A stretch of DNA of 64,000 nt from Rhodobacterales bacterium (GCA_009993005.1 JAACUH010000058.1:26249-90248); one strand, 5' to 3'; shown: positions 12,291-21,445, numbered from the stretch's first letter. The notes: generated from the sequence alone by a model not told the origin. Translations and numbers: made by a program.

Positions 12291-12851
12291 CTAGCCCGCC
12301 GCCTGCCAGTCGCGCACGGCGTCCAGCGGATAGAGCAGCATCAGGATGTTGAGCGCGAGCCCGTCGCGGATCAGCCAGATCGTCAGCGCCTCGAAAGCCA
12401 GGATCAGCACCACCGTCGCCCAGACCGGCAGGATCCGGGCGAGCACGAAGCCCACGACCATCACCGCGATGTCGGCCACCGAATTGACGACGCTATCGCC
12501 GTAATAGTCGAGGCTGATGGTCACCGTGCGGTAGCGCTCGATGATCGCGTTCGAATTCTCCACGATCTCCCAGGCGGCCTCGACCAGCGTGGCGATGCTC
12601 AGCCGCCAGCCGAACGGCAGCCGCCGCGCGACCAGCCAGAGCGCACCGTAGAACAGGAAGCCGTGGATGAGGTGAGAAAAGGAATACCAGTCGAGCAGAT
12701 GCTGCGAGTTTTGTGAGGTCATCGTCGCGCCATACCAGAGGCGGACATAGCCGCATTGGCAGATCGGCACCCGGCCGATCCACCAGAGCCATGCGGCGGT
12801 GGCGAGGATCATGAACAGGGTGACGAGGTAAGGGCTGCGCGACTGTGTCAT
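12291..12851 (-). CDS. UPF0314 (DUF2585) membrane protein
   Basis: A 186-residue conserved alphaproteobacterial membrane protein of the UPF0314/DUF2585 family, function unknown. The family hallmark is visible early: WWIGRVPICQCGYVRLWYG, then SQNSQHLLDWYSFSHLIHGF and EAAWEIVENSNAIIERYR. Four or five hydrophobic segments are present, with the first at residues 9-27. The start at 12851 gives the family N-terminus; an overlapping short ATG-CTG-TCA-TGA just upstream could modulate initiation. It follows the phosphatase gene on the same strand after 113 bases, which include a tandem repeat. Confidence 0.88.
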   Translation of the reverse strand: MTQSRSPYLVTLFMILATAAWLWWIGRVPICQCGYVRLWYGATMTSQNSQHLLDWYSFSHLIHGFLFYGALWLVARRLPFGWRLSIATLVEAAWEIVENSNAIIERYRTVTISLDYYGDSVVNSVADIAVMVVGFVLARILPVWATVVLILAFEALTIWLIRDGLALNILMLLYPLDAVRDWQAAG

Positions 12852-12937
12852 GACAGCATGAGAATCACGCCCCTGGCGCAGAGTAAAGCACAAAGAGCAC
12901 AGGTCTGTGCACCGGTCGGCCTGCCTCGCCACAGCGC

Positions 12938-12979
12938 CAGGGTCGCAGCGTCAGGGTCGCAGCGTCAGGGGCGCAGCGG
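12938..12979. repeat. Three 14-bp tandem units at the 3' end of the phosphatase gene
   Basis: The unit CAGGGTCGCAGCGT is repeated twice perfectly and a third time with two changes. The array overlaps the stop codon (12965-12967) of the phosphatase-like gene, so copy number could alter its C-terminus or the spacer before UPF0314. Confidence 0.75.
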
Positions 12980-13690
12980 CACCCGGCCTGCGTCGGTCAG
13001 CAGCCAGACATCACGCCCCTCGATCACCGCCGCACTCAGCGGACCGCCATAGGCCGCGCCGCTGTCGAGGTTGACCCGGTTGCCGTAATGCGTGGCGACA
13101 TCGACAGGCGTGTGGCCATGCACCACCAGCGCGCCGAAATCGCCGGTATGGCTGTGGAACGGCGCGCGGATCCACATCAGGTCGGTCGCGGTCTGCGCGT
13201 CAAGCGGCACGCCGGGGCGCAGGCCCGCATGCACGAAGAGCGCCTCGCCAAAGCGCAATGTGAGCGGCAGCGACGCCAGCCAGGGACCATGCGTGGCGGG
13301 CACGCGCGTCAGCGCCTCCGCATGGGCGTCAGCGTTGCCGCGCGCCTCGGCGTCGGCCACGCCATAGCTCGCCAGCGTCGCCGCTCCGCCCAGACGCGGA
13401 TGCAGCCAGTGCAGATCGCTGCGCAGGCCGGGGTCATGGCTGTGCGGATCGGCCATGAAATGCGCGAACATGCTGTCATGGTTGCCGCGGATCACATGCC
13501 AGTTGGCCGGCCCCGCCATCAGATGTTCGATCACGCCCCGGCTGTCAGGGCCGCGGTCCACCAGATCGCCCAGATGCACCACGGGCGCGTCATGCGCACC
13601 GGTCATCGCCATATCCGCCGCGATGCGGGCATGGGCGGCGCGCAGCAGGTCGAGATGGCCGTGGATGTCGCCGATGGCATAGCTGCGCAT
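12965..13690 (-). CDS. PPP-family metallophosphoesterase (Ser/Thr phosphatase-like)
   Basis: A 241-residue metal-dependent phosphoesterase of the PPP type. All core motifs are present in order: GDIHGH at residues 7-12, GDLVDRGPDSRG near 41, IRGNHDSMF near 68, and the later metal-binding His residues in LFVHAGLRPG (near 154) and VVHGHTPV (near 191). Proteins of this size act as protein phosphatases or on diadenosine polyphosphates; the substrate cannot be told apart here. It starts 11 bases after the stop of the Anbu gene and so is likely the last gene of that operon. Confidence 0.9.
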   Translation of the reverse strand: MRSYAIGDIHGHLDLLRAAHARIAADMAMTGAHDAPVVHLGDLVDRGPDSRGVIEHLMAGPANWHVIRGNHDSMFAHFMADPHSHDPGLRSDLHWLHPRLGGAATLASYGVADAEARGNADAHAEALTRVPATHGPWLASLPLTLRFGEALFVHAGLRPGVPLDAQTATDLMWIRAPFHSHTGDFGALVVHGHTPVDVATHYGNRVNLDSGAAYGGPLSAAVIEGRDVWLLTDAGRVPLRP

Positions 13691-13701
13691 GGGGGCCTCG
13701 C

Positions 13702-14433
13702 TCAGAGCACGATGTCGGGCAGGCTGTCGAAGGCACGCTTGAGCGCGTCGCCCCAGCCGGTCGAGATCGACTGGTAATAGGGGTCATCCCCCGCGATCCG
13801 CCGCGCCATCCCCTGCCGCAGGCTCCCCGCCTCGTAGAGTTGCAGGTCGAGCGGCAGTCCCACCGAGAGGTTGGCCTTCATCGTGCTGTCAAAGCTGACC
13901 AGCAGCAGCTTGACCGCCGCCTCAAAGCTCATCGTGGGGTCAAAGGCGCGCACGAGGATCGGGCGGCCATATTTCGTCTCGCCGATCTGCAGGAACGGCG
14001 TGTCGGCGCCGGCCTCGATGAAATTGCCTTCGGGATAGACCAGAAACAGCCGCGGCTCGCTGCCCTTGACCTGCCCGCCCACGATGATCGAGGCATTGAA
14101 GGCGGCATCGGCGCGCTGCCCGGTCTGCGCATGGCTCTGGATCACCTCGCGCAGGGTCGCGCCCACCAGCCGCGCCACCTGGAACATCGAGGGCAGCCCC
14201 AGGATCGAGGGCGACCGGTCGCCCGGGGCCTTCATCCGTTCGTCGATCAGGCTCACCACCGACTGCGTGGTGGCGAGGTTGCCGGCCGTCATCAGGGTGA
14301 TGACGCTGTCGCCCTCATCCTCCCAGGTGAACATCTTGGTATAGGTCGAGATATTGTCGAGCCCGGCGTTGGTGCGTGTGTCCGACATGAACACCAGCCC
14401 CCGGTCGAGCCGCAGTGCCACACAATAGGTCAT
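13702..14433 (-). CDS. Anbu/BPH, bacterial proteasome homologue
   Basis: A 243-residue proteasome-type (Ntn-hydrolase) protein of the Anbu family. The N-terminus MTYCVALRLDRGLVFMSDTR exposes Thr-2 as the presumed nucleophile after Met removal, with the Asp-18 and Lys-33 region (YTKMF) as expected. Purified Anbu relatives form open helical or ring assemblies, and their substrates are unknown. The three preceding genes (transglutaminase, alpha-E, circularly permuted ATP-grasp) are the classical Anbu companions, thought to make and break a peptide-like tag or product. The gene starts 19 bases after the transglutaminase stop. Confidence 0.95.
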   Translation of the reverse strand: MTYCVALRLDRGLVFMSDTRTNAGLDNISTYTKMFTWEDEGDSVITLMTAGNLATTQSVVSLIDERMKAPGDRSPSILGLPSMFQVARLVGATLREVIQSHAQTGQRADAAFNASIIVGGQVKGSEPRLFLVYPEGNFIEAGADTPFLQIGETKYGRPILVRAFDPTMSFEAAVKLLLVSFDSTMKANLSVGLPLDLQLYEAGSLRQGMARRIAGDDPYYQSISTGWGDALKRAFDSLPDIVL

Positions 14434-14452
14434 CGCTTGTTCACTGCCTGTC

Positions 14453-15271
14453 TTACTGCTGCTGGACCTCGACCTCGACCGCGACCGCCATCGTCTCGGT
14501 CGCCGAACCGAACCTTGTTCCAGTTATCGGAGCGGCGTCGCCATAGTCCAGCCCTGTTGCAACGCGGACATAGCGCCAGTCGGGCGAAATGCCATTCGAC
14601 ACGTCGAAACCGACCCAGCCCAGGCCGGTCACATGCGCTTCGGCCCAGGCATGGGTCGCCTCCTGCTGCACACGGTCCTCCATGAACAGGTAGCCCGAGA
14701 CATAGCGCGCGGGCACACCCATCGCGCGGGCGCAGGCGATGAACACATGGGCATGGTCCTGGCAGACGCCGTGCCCGGCGGTGAGCACATCCTCTGCCCC
14801 CCAGGTGATATCGGACCGCCCCGCCTCATAGGCGACGGTATCGCGGATCGCCTGGGTCAGCGCGTGCAGCCGGTCGAGCGGGGTGTCGCTGTCGGGCAGG
14901 GCCTGGATCAGCTTGCGGCAGGCGCTGCCGGCGCGGGTCAGCGGCGTGACCCGGTCGAACATCCACAAGGGCATGAAGCCGCCATGTGCGCCGATGATGC
15001 CGTGGTTGTCGGTCATCTCGACCTCGCCCTCGCAGCGCAGGGTGACGCGGGTGGTGCCGGGGTCAAAGCTGATCAGATCGACCGTATTGCGATGCGCATC
15101 CTCAAAGCTGAGCTCCTTGTGGCCGCCGTCAACGGTGGTGACCCATGACAGCACGGTCTGGCTCGCGTGCGACTTGGGTGTCAGGCGCAGCTGTTGCAGA
15201 CCATAGGGCACGGCCCGGTCGTAGTCATAGCTGGTCACATGGCTGATGCGCAGGCGGAGCGGGCTATTCAT
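14453..15271 (-). CDS. Transglutaminase-like cysteine peptidase (Anbu operon)
   Basis: A 272-residue protein with an N-terminal bacterial transglutaminase-type domain (LRISHVTSYDYDRAVPYG) and a C-terminal transglutaminase/protease core. The Cys-His-Asp triad is visible: GVCQDHAHVF near residue 158, ATHAWAEAHV near 197 and GWVGFDVSNG near 212. It may cleave or transfer amide bonds on the peptide made by the ATP-grasp partner; that role is inference from the conserved operon. The start overlaps the alpha-E gene by eight bases. Confidence 0.92.
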   Translation of the reverse strand: MNSPLRLRISHVTSYDYDRAVPYGLQQLRLTPKSHASQTVLSWVTTVDGGHKELSFEDAHRNTVDLISFDPGTTRVTLRCEGEVEMTDNHGIIGAHGGFMPLWMFDRVTPLTRAGSACRKLIQALPDSDTPLDRLHALTQAIRDTVAYEAGRSDITWGAEDVLTAGHGVCQDHAHVFIACARAMGVPARYVSGYLFMEDRVQQEATHAWAEAHVTGLGWVGFDVSNGISPDWRYVRVATGLDYGDAAPITGTRFGSATETMAVAVEVEVQQQ

Positions 15272-16202
15272 AGAAACGGTAATCCACTTCGGTCTGGCGT
15301 CCGAGCGCGGCCGTGGCGCGCAGGTAATCCTGGATGAACTCGTGCAGGCCAAAATCAAAGATCGCCTCGATCGGACAAGACAGGAACCGCGCACAGAGCG
15401 CATCGGCCAGATCGCGCGAGGGCAGGCGCGTGCCGTAATCCTCGGACAGATAGGCGAGGTTGTCACGCAGCTTGTCGGCGCAGAACGACAGGCTGCGCGG
15501 CATCCGCTTGTCCAGAATCAGGAATTGCGCGATCTCGCGTGGGCGCACCTGCTGGCCATAGGTCATCTGGAACCCGCCTTCGCCGCTGACCGACCGCAGG
15601 ATTGATTCCCACTGCGCCGTGTCGAGGTTTGACCCCACCGCCATCGCCGAGGGCAGCAGGATGTAGTATTTCACGTCGAGGATGCGCGCGGTATTGTCCG
15701 ACCTCTCGATAAAGGTGCCGATGCGGACAAAGTTGTAGATGTCGTTGCGCAGCATCGTGCCATGCATCGCGCCGCGCACAAAGGCGTTGCGCTGGCGGAT
15801 CGTGCCCAGCACCTGCGGCAGGTCACGTTCGATCACACGCCGGGCCAGTGCCTGTTTCAGCACCATCCAGCATTCGTTGACCGCCTCCCAGACTTCGCGG
15901 GTCAGTGCGGTGCGCACCACGCGGGCATTGTTGCGCGCGCTTTCGGCCACAGACAGCACCGAGGACGGGTTGTCGCGATCGCGCAGCATCCAGTCGATCG
16001 CCTGCTCGCGCGTGACTTCGGCGTATTTCTGCCTGTAGCCCGACAGCACCGCCGCGGTCTGCAGCACCGACACCCATTCGTCATCGGCCGAGGAGCGCGT
16101 GAGCGCGATGCGCTGGCCCGCCTCGACCAGTCGCGCGGTGTTTTCCGACCGCTCGAGGTAACGCGACATCCAGTAGAGGCCGCCTGCGGTTTTCCCCAGC
16201 AT
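15264..16202 (-). CDS. Alpha-E domain protein (Anbu operon)
   Basis: A 312-residue all-helical protein of the alpha-E family, which nearly always accompanies circularly permuted ATP-grasp and transglutaminase genes. It opens MLGKTAGGLYWMSRYLERSE, the usual family start, and a related segment (NFVRIGTFIERSDNTARILD) recurs in the middle, suggesting an internal duplication. No catalytic motif is seen; it is regarded as a partner of the ATP-grasp enzyme. The ATG directly follows the ATP-grasp stop codon with no spacer. Confidence 0.92.
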   Translation of the reverse strand: MLGKTAGGLYWMSRYLERSENTARLVEAGQRIALTRSSADDEWVSVLQTAAVLSGYRQKYAEVTREQAIDWMLRDRDNPSSVLSVAESARNNARVVRTALTREVWEAVNECWMVLKQALARRVIERDLPQVLGTIRQRNAFVRGAMHGTMLRNDIYNFVRIGTFIERSDNTARILDVKYYILLPSAMAVGSNLDTAQWESILRSVSGEGGFQMTYGQQVRPREIAQFLILDKRMPRSLSFCADKLRDNLAYLSEDYGTRLPSRDLADALCARFLSCPIEAIFDFGLHEFIQDYLRATAALGRQTEVDYRFYE

Positions 16203-17627
16203 CTATTCCTCCAGCACCCAGGTATCCTTGGTGCCGCCCCCCTGGCTGGAGTTCACGACAAGGCTGCCTTTCTTGAGCGCCACGCGGGTGAGCCCGCCGG
16301 GCGTGATGGTGACGCCTTCGGGCGAGACCAGCACATAGGGGCGCAGGTCCACATGACGCGGCGCCAGGCCCGCATTGGTCAGGATCGGCACGGTCGAGAG
16401 CGCGAGCGTGGGCTGCGCGATATAGTTGCCCGGCTTGGCCTTGAGCTTGTCGCGGAAGGCGGCGAGCTCCTTCTTCGACGAGGTCGGGCCGATCAGCATG
16501 CCGTAGCCGCCCGAGCCATGCACCTCCTTGACCACCAGATCGGCGAGGTTGTCGATCACATGGGCAAGCGCCTTGGGGTCGCTGCAGCGCCAGGTCGGCA
16601 CATTCTGCAGGATCGCCTTTTCGCCGGTGTAAAACTCCACGATGTCAGGCATGTAGCTGTAGATCGCCTTGTCATCGGCGATGCCGGTGCCGGGGGCATT
16701 GGCGATGGTGATGCCGCCCGCGCGATAGACATCGAGGATGCCGGGCACGCCCAGCGCGCTCTCGGGGTTGAAGTTCATCGGGTCGAGATAGTCGTCGTCC
16801 ACCCGGCGGTAGAGCACATCGATCGGCTGGTAGCCCTGCGTGGTGCGCATCGCCACGCGGCCATTCACCACCCGCAGGTCATGGCCCTCGACCAGCTCGA
16901 CGCCCATCTTGTCGGCCAGAAAGCTGTGTTCGTAATAGGCGGAATTGTAGATGCCCGGCGTCAGCACCGCCACCACCGGCGTGCCCGTGGTGGCCGCCGG
17001 CGCGCAGGCGGCGAGGCTGCGGTGCAGCATGCGGGGATAGTTGCTCACCGGGCGGACGCGGTTGCGCGAGAACAGTTCGGGGAACATCTGCAGCATCGTC
17101 TCGCGGTTCTCGAGCATATAGCTGACGCCCGAGGGCGTGCGGGCATTGTCCTCGAGCACGTAGAAATCATCGTCGCCGGTGCGCACGAGGTCGATGCCGA
17201 CGATATGGGTATAGACCCCGCCCGGGGGCGTCACACCAATCATCTGCGGCAGGAAGGCCGCATTGCGCGCGATCATCTCGACCGGCAGGCGGCCGGCGCG
17301 CACGATCTCCTGGCGGTGGTAGATGTCATGCAGGAAGGCATTGATCGCGCGCACCCGCTGTTCGATCCCGCGCGCGAGCCGCGCCCATTCGCGCCCGGCG
17401 ATGATGCGCGGAATGATGTCGAAGGGGATCAGCCGCTCGGCCGCCTCGGCGCGGCCATAGACGTTGAAGGTGATCCCGGTGAGGCGGAACACCTCTTCGG
17501 CCTCGCGCTGCTTGCGCCGCAGGCGGGACGGGTCCTCGCCCTTGAGCCAGTCGTCAAAGGCGACATAGGGCGGGCGCAGCTGCGCCTCGCGCCCCCACAT
17601 CTCATCAAAGCAATTTTCTTTCGTCAT
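16203..17627 (-). CDS. Circularly permuted type 2 ATP-grasp protein (Anbu operon)
   Basis: A 474-residue predicted amide-bond-forming ligase of the circularly permuted ATP-grasp type 2 family. Recognisable blocks are YVLEDNARTPSGVSYMLENR (near 158), VVAVLTPGIYNSAYYEHSFL, the metal/nucleotide region VVKEVHGSGGYGMLIGP and the C-terminal LVVNSSQGGGTKDTWVLEE. It heads the four-gene Anbu operon. A near-perfect inverted repeat lies 72-88 bases before its start. The product it makes is unknown; synthesis of a peptide or peptide-like modification is the standing hypothesis. Confidence 0.92.
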   Translation of the reverse strand: MTKENCFDEMWGREAQLRPPYVAFDDWLKGEDPSRLRRKQREAEEVFRLTGITFNVYGRAEAAERLIPFDIIPRIIAGREWARLARGIEQRVRAINAFLHDIYHRQEIVRAGRLPVEMIARNAAFLPQMIGVTPPGGVYTHIVGIDLVRTGDDDFYVLEDNARTPSGVSYMLENRETMLQMFPELFSRNRVRPVSNYPRMLHRSLAACAPAATTGTPVVAVLTPGIYNSAYYEHSFLADKMGVELVEGHDLRVVNGRVAMRTTQGYQPIDVLYRRVDDDYLDPMNFNPESALGVPGILDVYRAGGITIANAPGTGIADDKAIYSYMPDIVEFYTGEKAILQNVPTWRCSDPKALAHVIDNLADLVVKEVHGSGGYGMLIGPTSSKKELAAFRDKLKAKPGNYIAQPTLALSTVPILTNAGLAPRHVDLRPYVLVSPEGVTITPGGLTRVALKKGSLVVNSSQGGGTKDTWVLEE

Positions 17628-17698
17628 GGTCCAATCATATGGCGGATTTTACCGGCCACAATGATTGATCGGCACGTTCTGGGCCAAGACGCGGCATT

Positions 17699-17715
17699 TG
17701 CACAATAATTGCGCA
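17699..17715. promoter_or_regulatory. Inverted repeat upstream of the Anbu operon
   Basis: The 17-base sequence TGCACAATAATTGCGCA is an inverted repeat with eight-base arms and one mismatch around a central base. It lies 72-88 bases before the ATP-grasp start in an AT-rich patch, the only such patch in this intergenic region, and could be an operator for the Anbu operon. No regulator is assigned. Confidence 0.45.
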
Positions 17716-17765
17716 GTTTTCCGGGCCCGCGCGCGCGGGGGGCTTTGCCCCCCGTCTCCTGCGGA

Positions 17766-17801
17766 GACTCCCCCCAGGATATTTCGGGCCAAAAGATGCA
17801 G
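17766..17801 (+). repeat. Dispersed intergenic repeat, copy c
   Basis: Plus-strand copy with GGATATTTCGGGCCAAAAGA and a trailing TGCAG, between the Anbu operon promoter and the end of dnaE2. Confidence 0.65.
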
Positions 17802-17818
17802 GGGCGCGCGCGTATGGC

Positions 17819-17853
17819 TTCTTTGTGCCTCAAATACTCCCGCCGGAGGCGTC
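17819..17853 (-). repeat. Dispersed intergenic repeat, copy d
   Basis: Minus-strand copy of the other subtype (CCTCCGGCGGGAGTATTTGA followed by GGCACAAAGAA), 17 bases from copy c and in opposite orientation, just downstream of the dnaE2 stop. Confidence 0.7.
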
Positions 17854-17880
17854 CTCATGCGGGGCCAGCAGGCTGCCGGT

Positions 17881-20800
17881 TCAGTGGAAATCGCGGCTTT
17901 TGGGGATGATGCGGGCGTTGCGGGGGTGGCCGCGGTTGGGGGTGGACATCGGGTCGGCAAGCGGCGAGGCGAGCGGGCGGTTGACCTCGTCGGCGCGCGC
18001 GATGGGCGGCGAGAGCCCTTCGGGGGCGAGGCGGACGAGCGCATCGGAGCGGTCCTCGAGCCGGGCGGCCACGACATGGATGATGTCCACGTCGCGCTGC
18101 ACATGGCCGTGGATCACCAGGAGGCGCGACTGCATCACCACCTTGCGGAACGTCTCCATCACCTTGGGCCAGATCACCAGATTGGCGGTGCCGGTCTCGT
18201 CCTCGAGCGTGATGAAGCAGACGCCCTTGGCCGAACCCGGGCGCTGGCGGATCAGCACGAGGCCGGCGAGGCGGACCTTTTGCCAGGGGCGGCTGTGGGC
18301 GAGATCGGCCGCCGCGCTGTAGCCCTGCCGCGCCAGGCTGCGGCGCAGAAAGGCCATCGGATGCGCCTTGAGTGACAGGCGCAGGGTCTGGTAATCGGCC
18401 ACGACCTGTTCGCAGACGGGCATGACGGGCAGCGGCACGGTGGGCTCGGCCCCTTCGTCGGCCTGGCTGTGGAACAGCGGCAGGTCGGGCGCGTCGCGCA
18501 GCGCGCGCGCGGCCCAGAGCGCCTGGCGGCGGTCGATGAATGTGGAGCGGAAGGCGTCGGCCTCGGCCAGTTGCCGGATCTGCGCGGCCGAGAGCCCCGC
18601 GCGGGCGTGCAGATCGGCCGGGTCGGCATAGGGGGCGTCGCGCGCGGCGATCAGGCGGGCGGCCGCAGTGGCGGCAAATCCGCCGATCTGGCGCAGGCCG
18701 AGGCGCACGGCATAGCCGCCCGCGGCCAAGGGTTCGAGCGTCGTGTCCCAGTCGGAATAGTTCACATCGGGCGCGCGCACCGGCACGCCATGCGCGGCCA
18801 TGTCGCGCACGATCTGGGCGGGGGCGTAAAAGCCCATCGGCTGGCTGTTGAGCAGCGCCGCGCCAAAGGCGCCGGGGTAATGGCATTTGAGCCAGCTCGA
18901 CACATAGACCAGCTGCGCAAAACTCGCCGCGTGGCTTTCGGGAAATCCGTATTCGCCGAAGCCCTTGATCTGGTCGAAGCAGCGGCGGGCGAAATCGGGA
19001 TCATAGCCACGCGCGACCATGCGGCCCACCATCTTGTCCTGCAAGAGCTCGATCTGCCCGCGCGAGCGGAAGGTCGCCATCGCCTTGCGCAGCTCATTGG
19101 CCTCGGCGGGGGAAAACTGCGCCGCCTCGATGGCGATCTTCATCGCCTGTTCCTGAAAGATCGGCACGCCAAGCGTGCGGCCGAGGATGTTCTTGAGCTC
19201 GGCCGGGTCATGCGGCGCGCCGGGCGAGGGGTAGTCCACCGCCTCTTCTCCGTTGCGCCTGCGCAGATAGGGGTGGACCATGTCGCCCTGGATCGGGCCG
19301 GGGCGCACGATGGCGACCTCGATCACCAGATCGTAGAACTGCCGCGGCCGCAGGCGGGGCAGCATGTTCATCTGCGCGCGGCTTTCCACCTGGAACACGC
19401 CCACGCTGTCGCCCTTGCACAGCATGTCATAGACGCGCGGATCCTCCTTGGGCACGGTGGCGAGGTCGTAGCGGGGCCCGTAATGCGCGGCGACCAGGTC
19501 AAGGCACTTGCGGATGCAGGTGAGCATGCCCAGCGCCAGGATATCGACCTTGAGGATGCCCAGCGCGTCGATATCGTCCTTGTCCCACTCGATAAAGCTG
19601 CGGTCGGCCATCGCGCCATTGCCGATCGGCACGGTCTCGGTCAGCGGCCGCTCGGTCAGGATGAAGCCGCCGACATGCTGGCCCAGATGGCGCGGCATCC
19701 CGATCAGCTGGCGCGCGAGGGTCATGGTGCGCCGCAAGAGCGGGTCGGAGAGGTCGAGCCCCGCCTCCTGCACATGGGCCGCGTTTACCTCGCGCCCCCA
19801 GGAGCCCCAGATGGTGCGCGCCAGCGCGCCGGTGACATCCTCGGACAGGCCCATCACCTTGCCCACCTCGCGGATGGCCGAGCGCGGGCGGTAATGGATC
19901 ACGGTAGCGCAAAGGCCGGCGCGGGCGCGGCCGTATCTGGCATAGATATGCTGGATCACCTCCTCGCGTCGCTCGTGTTCGAAATCGACATCGATGTCGG
20001 GCGGCTCGCGGCGCTCTTCGGAGATGAAGCGCTCGAACAGAAGCTGGTGCTGCGCGGGGTCCACGGCGGTGATGCCGAGCACATAGCAGACGGCGGAATT
20101 GGCGGCGCTGCCGCGCCCCTGGCACAGGATCGGCGGGCTGGCCTCTTCGCGGGCGTAGCGGATGATGTCGTGGATGGTAAGAAAATAGCGCGCGATGTCG
20201 AGCTTTGCGATCATCGCAAGCTCCTTGTGCAGCGTGGCGCGGGTAGCGGGCGGCAGGCCCTCGGGGTAGCGCGCGGCGGCGCCCTTCCAGGTGAGCTCTT
20301 CCAGATACTCCTGCGGGCTGCAGTCACCGGGCACGACCTCGCGCGGGTATTCATAGGCGAGCTCGCTCAGATCAAAGCGGCAGGCGTCGGCGACGGCGCG
20401 GCTGGCGCGGATCGCATGGGGCCATTCGGCAAAGAGGCGGGCCATCGCGGCGGGCGATTTGAGGTGCCGCTCCGCATTGGCCTCAAGCCGCGCGCCGGCG
20501 GTGGCGAGGGTGCATTTCTCGCGGATGCAGGTCATCACATCCTGCAGCGGGCGGCGGTCGGGCGCGTGGTAGAGCACGTCATTGGTGGCCAGGATCGCCA
20601 GGCCATGCGCGCGCGCGAGCCGGTCGAGCCGGTTGATCCGCGCCCTGTCGTCGCCGCGGTAGAGATGGCGCGCCGCGATATGGCGCAGGGTCGGCAGGCG
20701 GCGGCACAGATCGGGCAGGTGGCGGGCAAAGGCCTCGAGGTTGTCGGGTGGCAGCACGATCAGCTGGATCCCTTCGCAAGCCGCCGAGAGGTCGGCCAGC

Positions 20801-21210
20801 GTCAGCTCGCAGACCCCCTTGGCCTGCCAGCGCCCGTCCACGTCGTGCATCTTGCCCTTGGACAGCAGCGCCGAGAGCCGGCCATAGGCCGCGCGATCCA
20901 CCGGATAGGCGAGAAAGGCCTCCCCCGTGACCAGCACGAGCCGGCAGCCGATGAGCGGCCGCAGCCCGGCCTTTTTCGCCTCCACATGCAGGCGCACCAC
21001 GCCGGCGAGCGAATTGAGATCTGCAATGCCCATCGCATCATGGCCGAGGCTCCAGGCCGCCTGCGCCAGGTCCACCGCATCCGAGGCGCCGCGCAGGAAC
21101 GAGAAACAACTTGCGAGCCCCAGTTCGACGAAATCCGCGCGCGGATTGGGCGGATAGACACCATCCTCGGGCAGGGTGCGGCGCGGATGCTGGTGGTCAT
21201 TCTCGGGCAT
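17881..21210 (-). CDS. dnaE2: Error-prone DNA polymerase DnaE2 (ImuC)
   Basis: C-family translesion polymerase, 1,109 residues, used in SOS mutagenesis with ImuA and ImuB. The N-terminal PHP domain begins VELGLASCFSFLRGASDAVD; the palm has the catalytic aspartates in PPDIDVDFEHERREEVI near residue 405 and DKDDIDALGILKVDILALGM; the C-terminal OB region reads VRLAGLVLIRQRPGSAKGVC. The start at 21210 (MPENDHQHPR) is chosen because upstream in-frame codons run into a copy of the dispersed repeat. It lies 292 bases after imuB, a long gap holding two repeat copies, so transcription from the imuA promoter would have to cross them. Confidence 0.95.
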   Translation of the reverse strand: MPENDHQHPRRTLPEDGVYPPNPRADFVELGLASCFSFLRGASDAVDLAQAAWSLGHDAMGIADLNSLAGVVRLHVEAKKAGLRPLIGCRLVLVTGEAFLAYPVDRAAYGRLSALLSKGKMHDVDGRWQAKGVCELTLADLSAACEGIQLIVLPPDNLEAFARHLPDLCRRLPTLRHIAARHLYRGDDRARINRLDRLARAHGLAILATNDVLYHAPDRRPLQDVMTCIREKCTLATAGARLEANAERHLKSPAAMARLFAEWPHAIRASRAVADACRFDLSELAYEYPREVVPGDCSPQEYLEELTWKGAAARYPEGLPPATRATLHKELAMIAKLDIARYFLTIHDIIRYAREEASPPILCQGRGSAANSAVCYVLGITAVDPAQHQLLFERFISEERREPPDIDVDFEHERREEVIQHIYARYGRARAGLCATVIHYRPRSAIREVGKVMGLSEDVTGALARTIWGSWGREVNAAHVQEAGLDLSDPLLRRTMTLARQLIGMPRHLGQHVGGFILTERPLTETVPIGNGAMADRSFIEWDKDDIDALGILKVDILALGMLTCIRKCLDLVAAHYGPRYDLATVPKEDPRVYDMLCKGDSVGVFQVESRAQMNMLPRLRPRQFYDLVIEVAIVRPGPIQGDMVHPYLRRRNGEEAVDYPSPGAPHDPAELKNILGRTLGVPIFQEQAMKIAIEAAQFSPAEANELRKAMATFRSRGQIELLQDKMVGRMVARGYDPDFARRCFDQIKGFGEYGFPESHAASFAQLVYVSSWLKCHYPGAFGAALLNSQPMGFYAPAQIVRDMAAHGVPVRAPDVNYSDWDTTLEPLAAGGYAVRLGLRQIGGFAATAAARLIAARDAPYADPADLHARAGLSAAQIRQLAEADAFRSTFIDRRQALWAARALRDAPDLPLFHSQADEGAEPTVPLPVMPVCEQVVADYQTLRLSLKAHPMAFLRRSLARQGYSAAADLAHSRPWQKVRLAGLVLIRQRPGSAKGVCFITLEDETGTANLVIWPKVMETFRKVVMQSRLLVIHGHVQRDVDIIHVVAARLEDRSDALVRLAPEGLSPPIARADEVNRPLASPLADPMSTPNRGHPRNARIIPKSRDFH

Positions 21211-21260
21211 CGGGTGGCCCGCCTGTGGTGAGGGCGCAAGGGGGGCGCTGCCCCCCTGAC

Positions 21261-21292
21261 CCCCCCGGGATATTTGGGGCCAAAAGATGCAG
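21261..21292 (+). repeat. Dispersed intergenic repeat, copy e
   Basis: Plus-strand copy: CCCGGGATATTTGGGGCCAA then AAGATGCAG, in the gap between imuB and dnaE2 and opposite in orientation to copy f. Confidence 0.7.
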
Positions 21293-21412
21293 GGCGCCGC
21301 GTTCTGCGATGAAACCCCCCGATGTCGCCATCGGGGGGCCATCTCCTGGCGCGGTCATCGGCGTCCCCGCCTGTACCGCAGGATCATCCTGCCAGATCAT
21401 GGTTAACAAAAC

Positions 21413-21445
21413 CTTGCATCTTTTGGCCAAAAATATCCCGGGGGG
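21413..21445 (-). repeat. Dispersed intergenic repeat, copy f
   Basis: Minus-strand copy with CGGGATATTTTTGGCCAAAA then GATGCAAG, 120 bases from copy e in inverted orientation. Together e and f could fold the imuB-dnaE2 intergenic transcript. The stretch between them (21293-21412) has no recognisable gene. Confidence 0.7.

Noticed and set aside
18469..21231. 920-residue open frame antisense to dnaE2
   Set aside because: It is a shadow of the high third-position GC of dnaE2; its composition is His/Arg/Gly-rich with no domain, and the other strand encodes a full polymerase.
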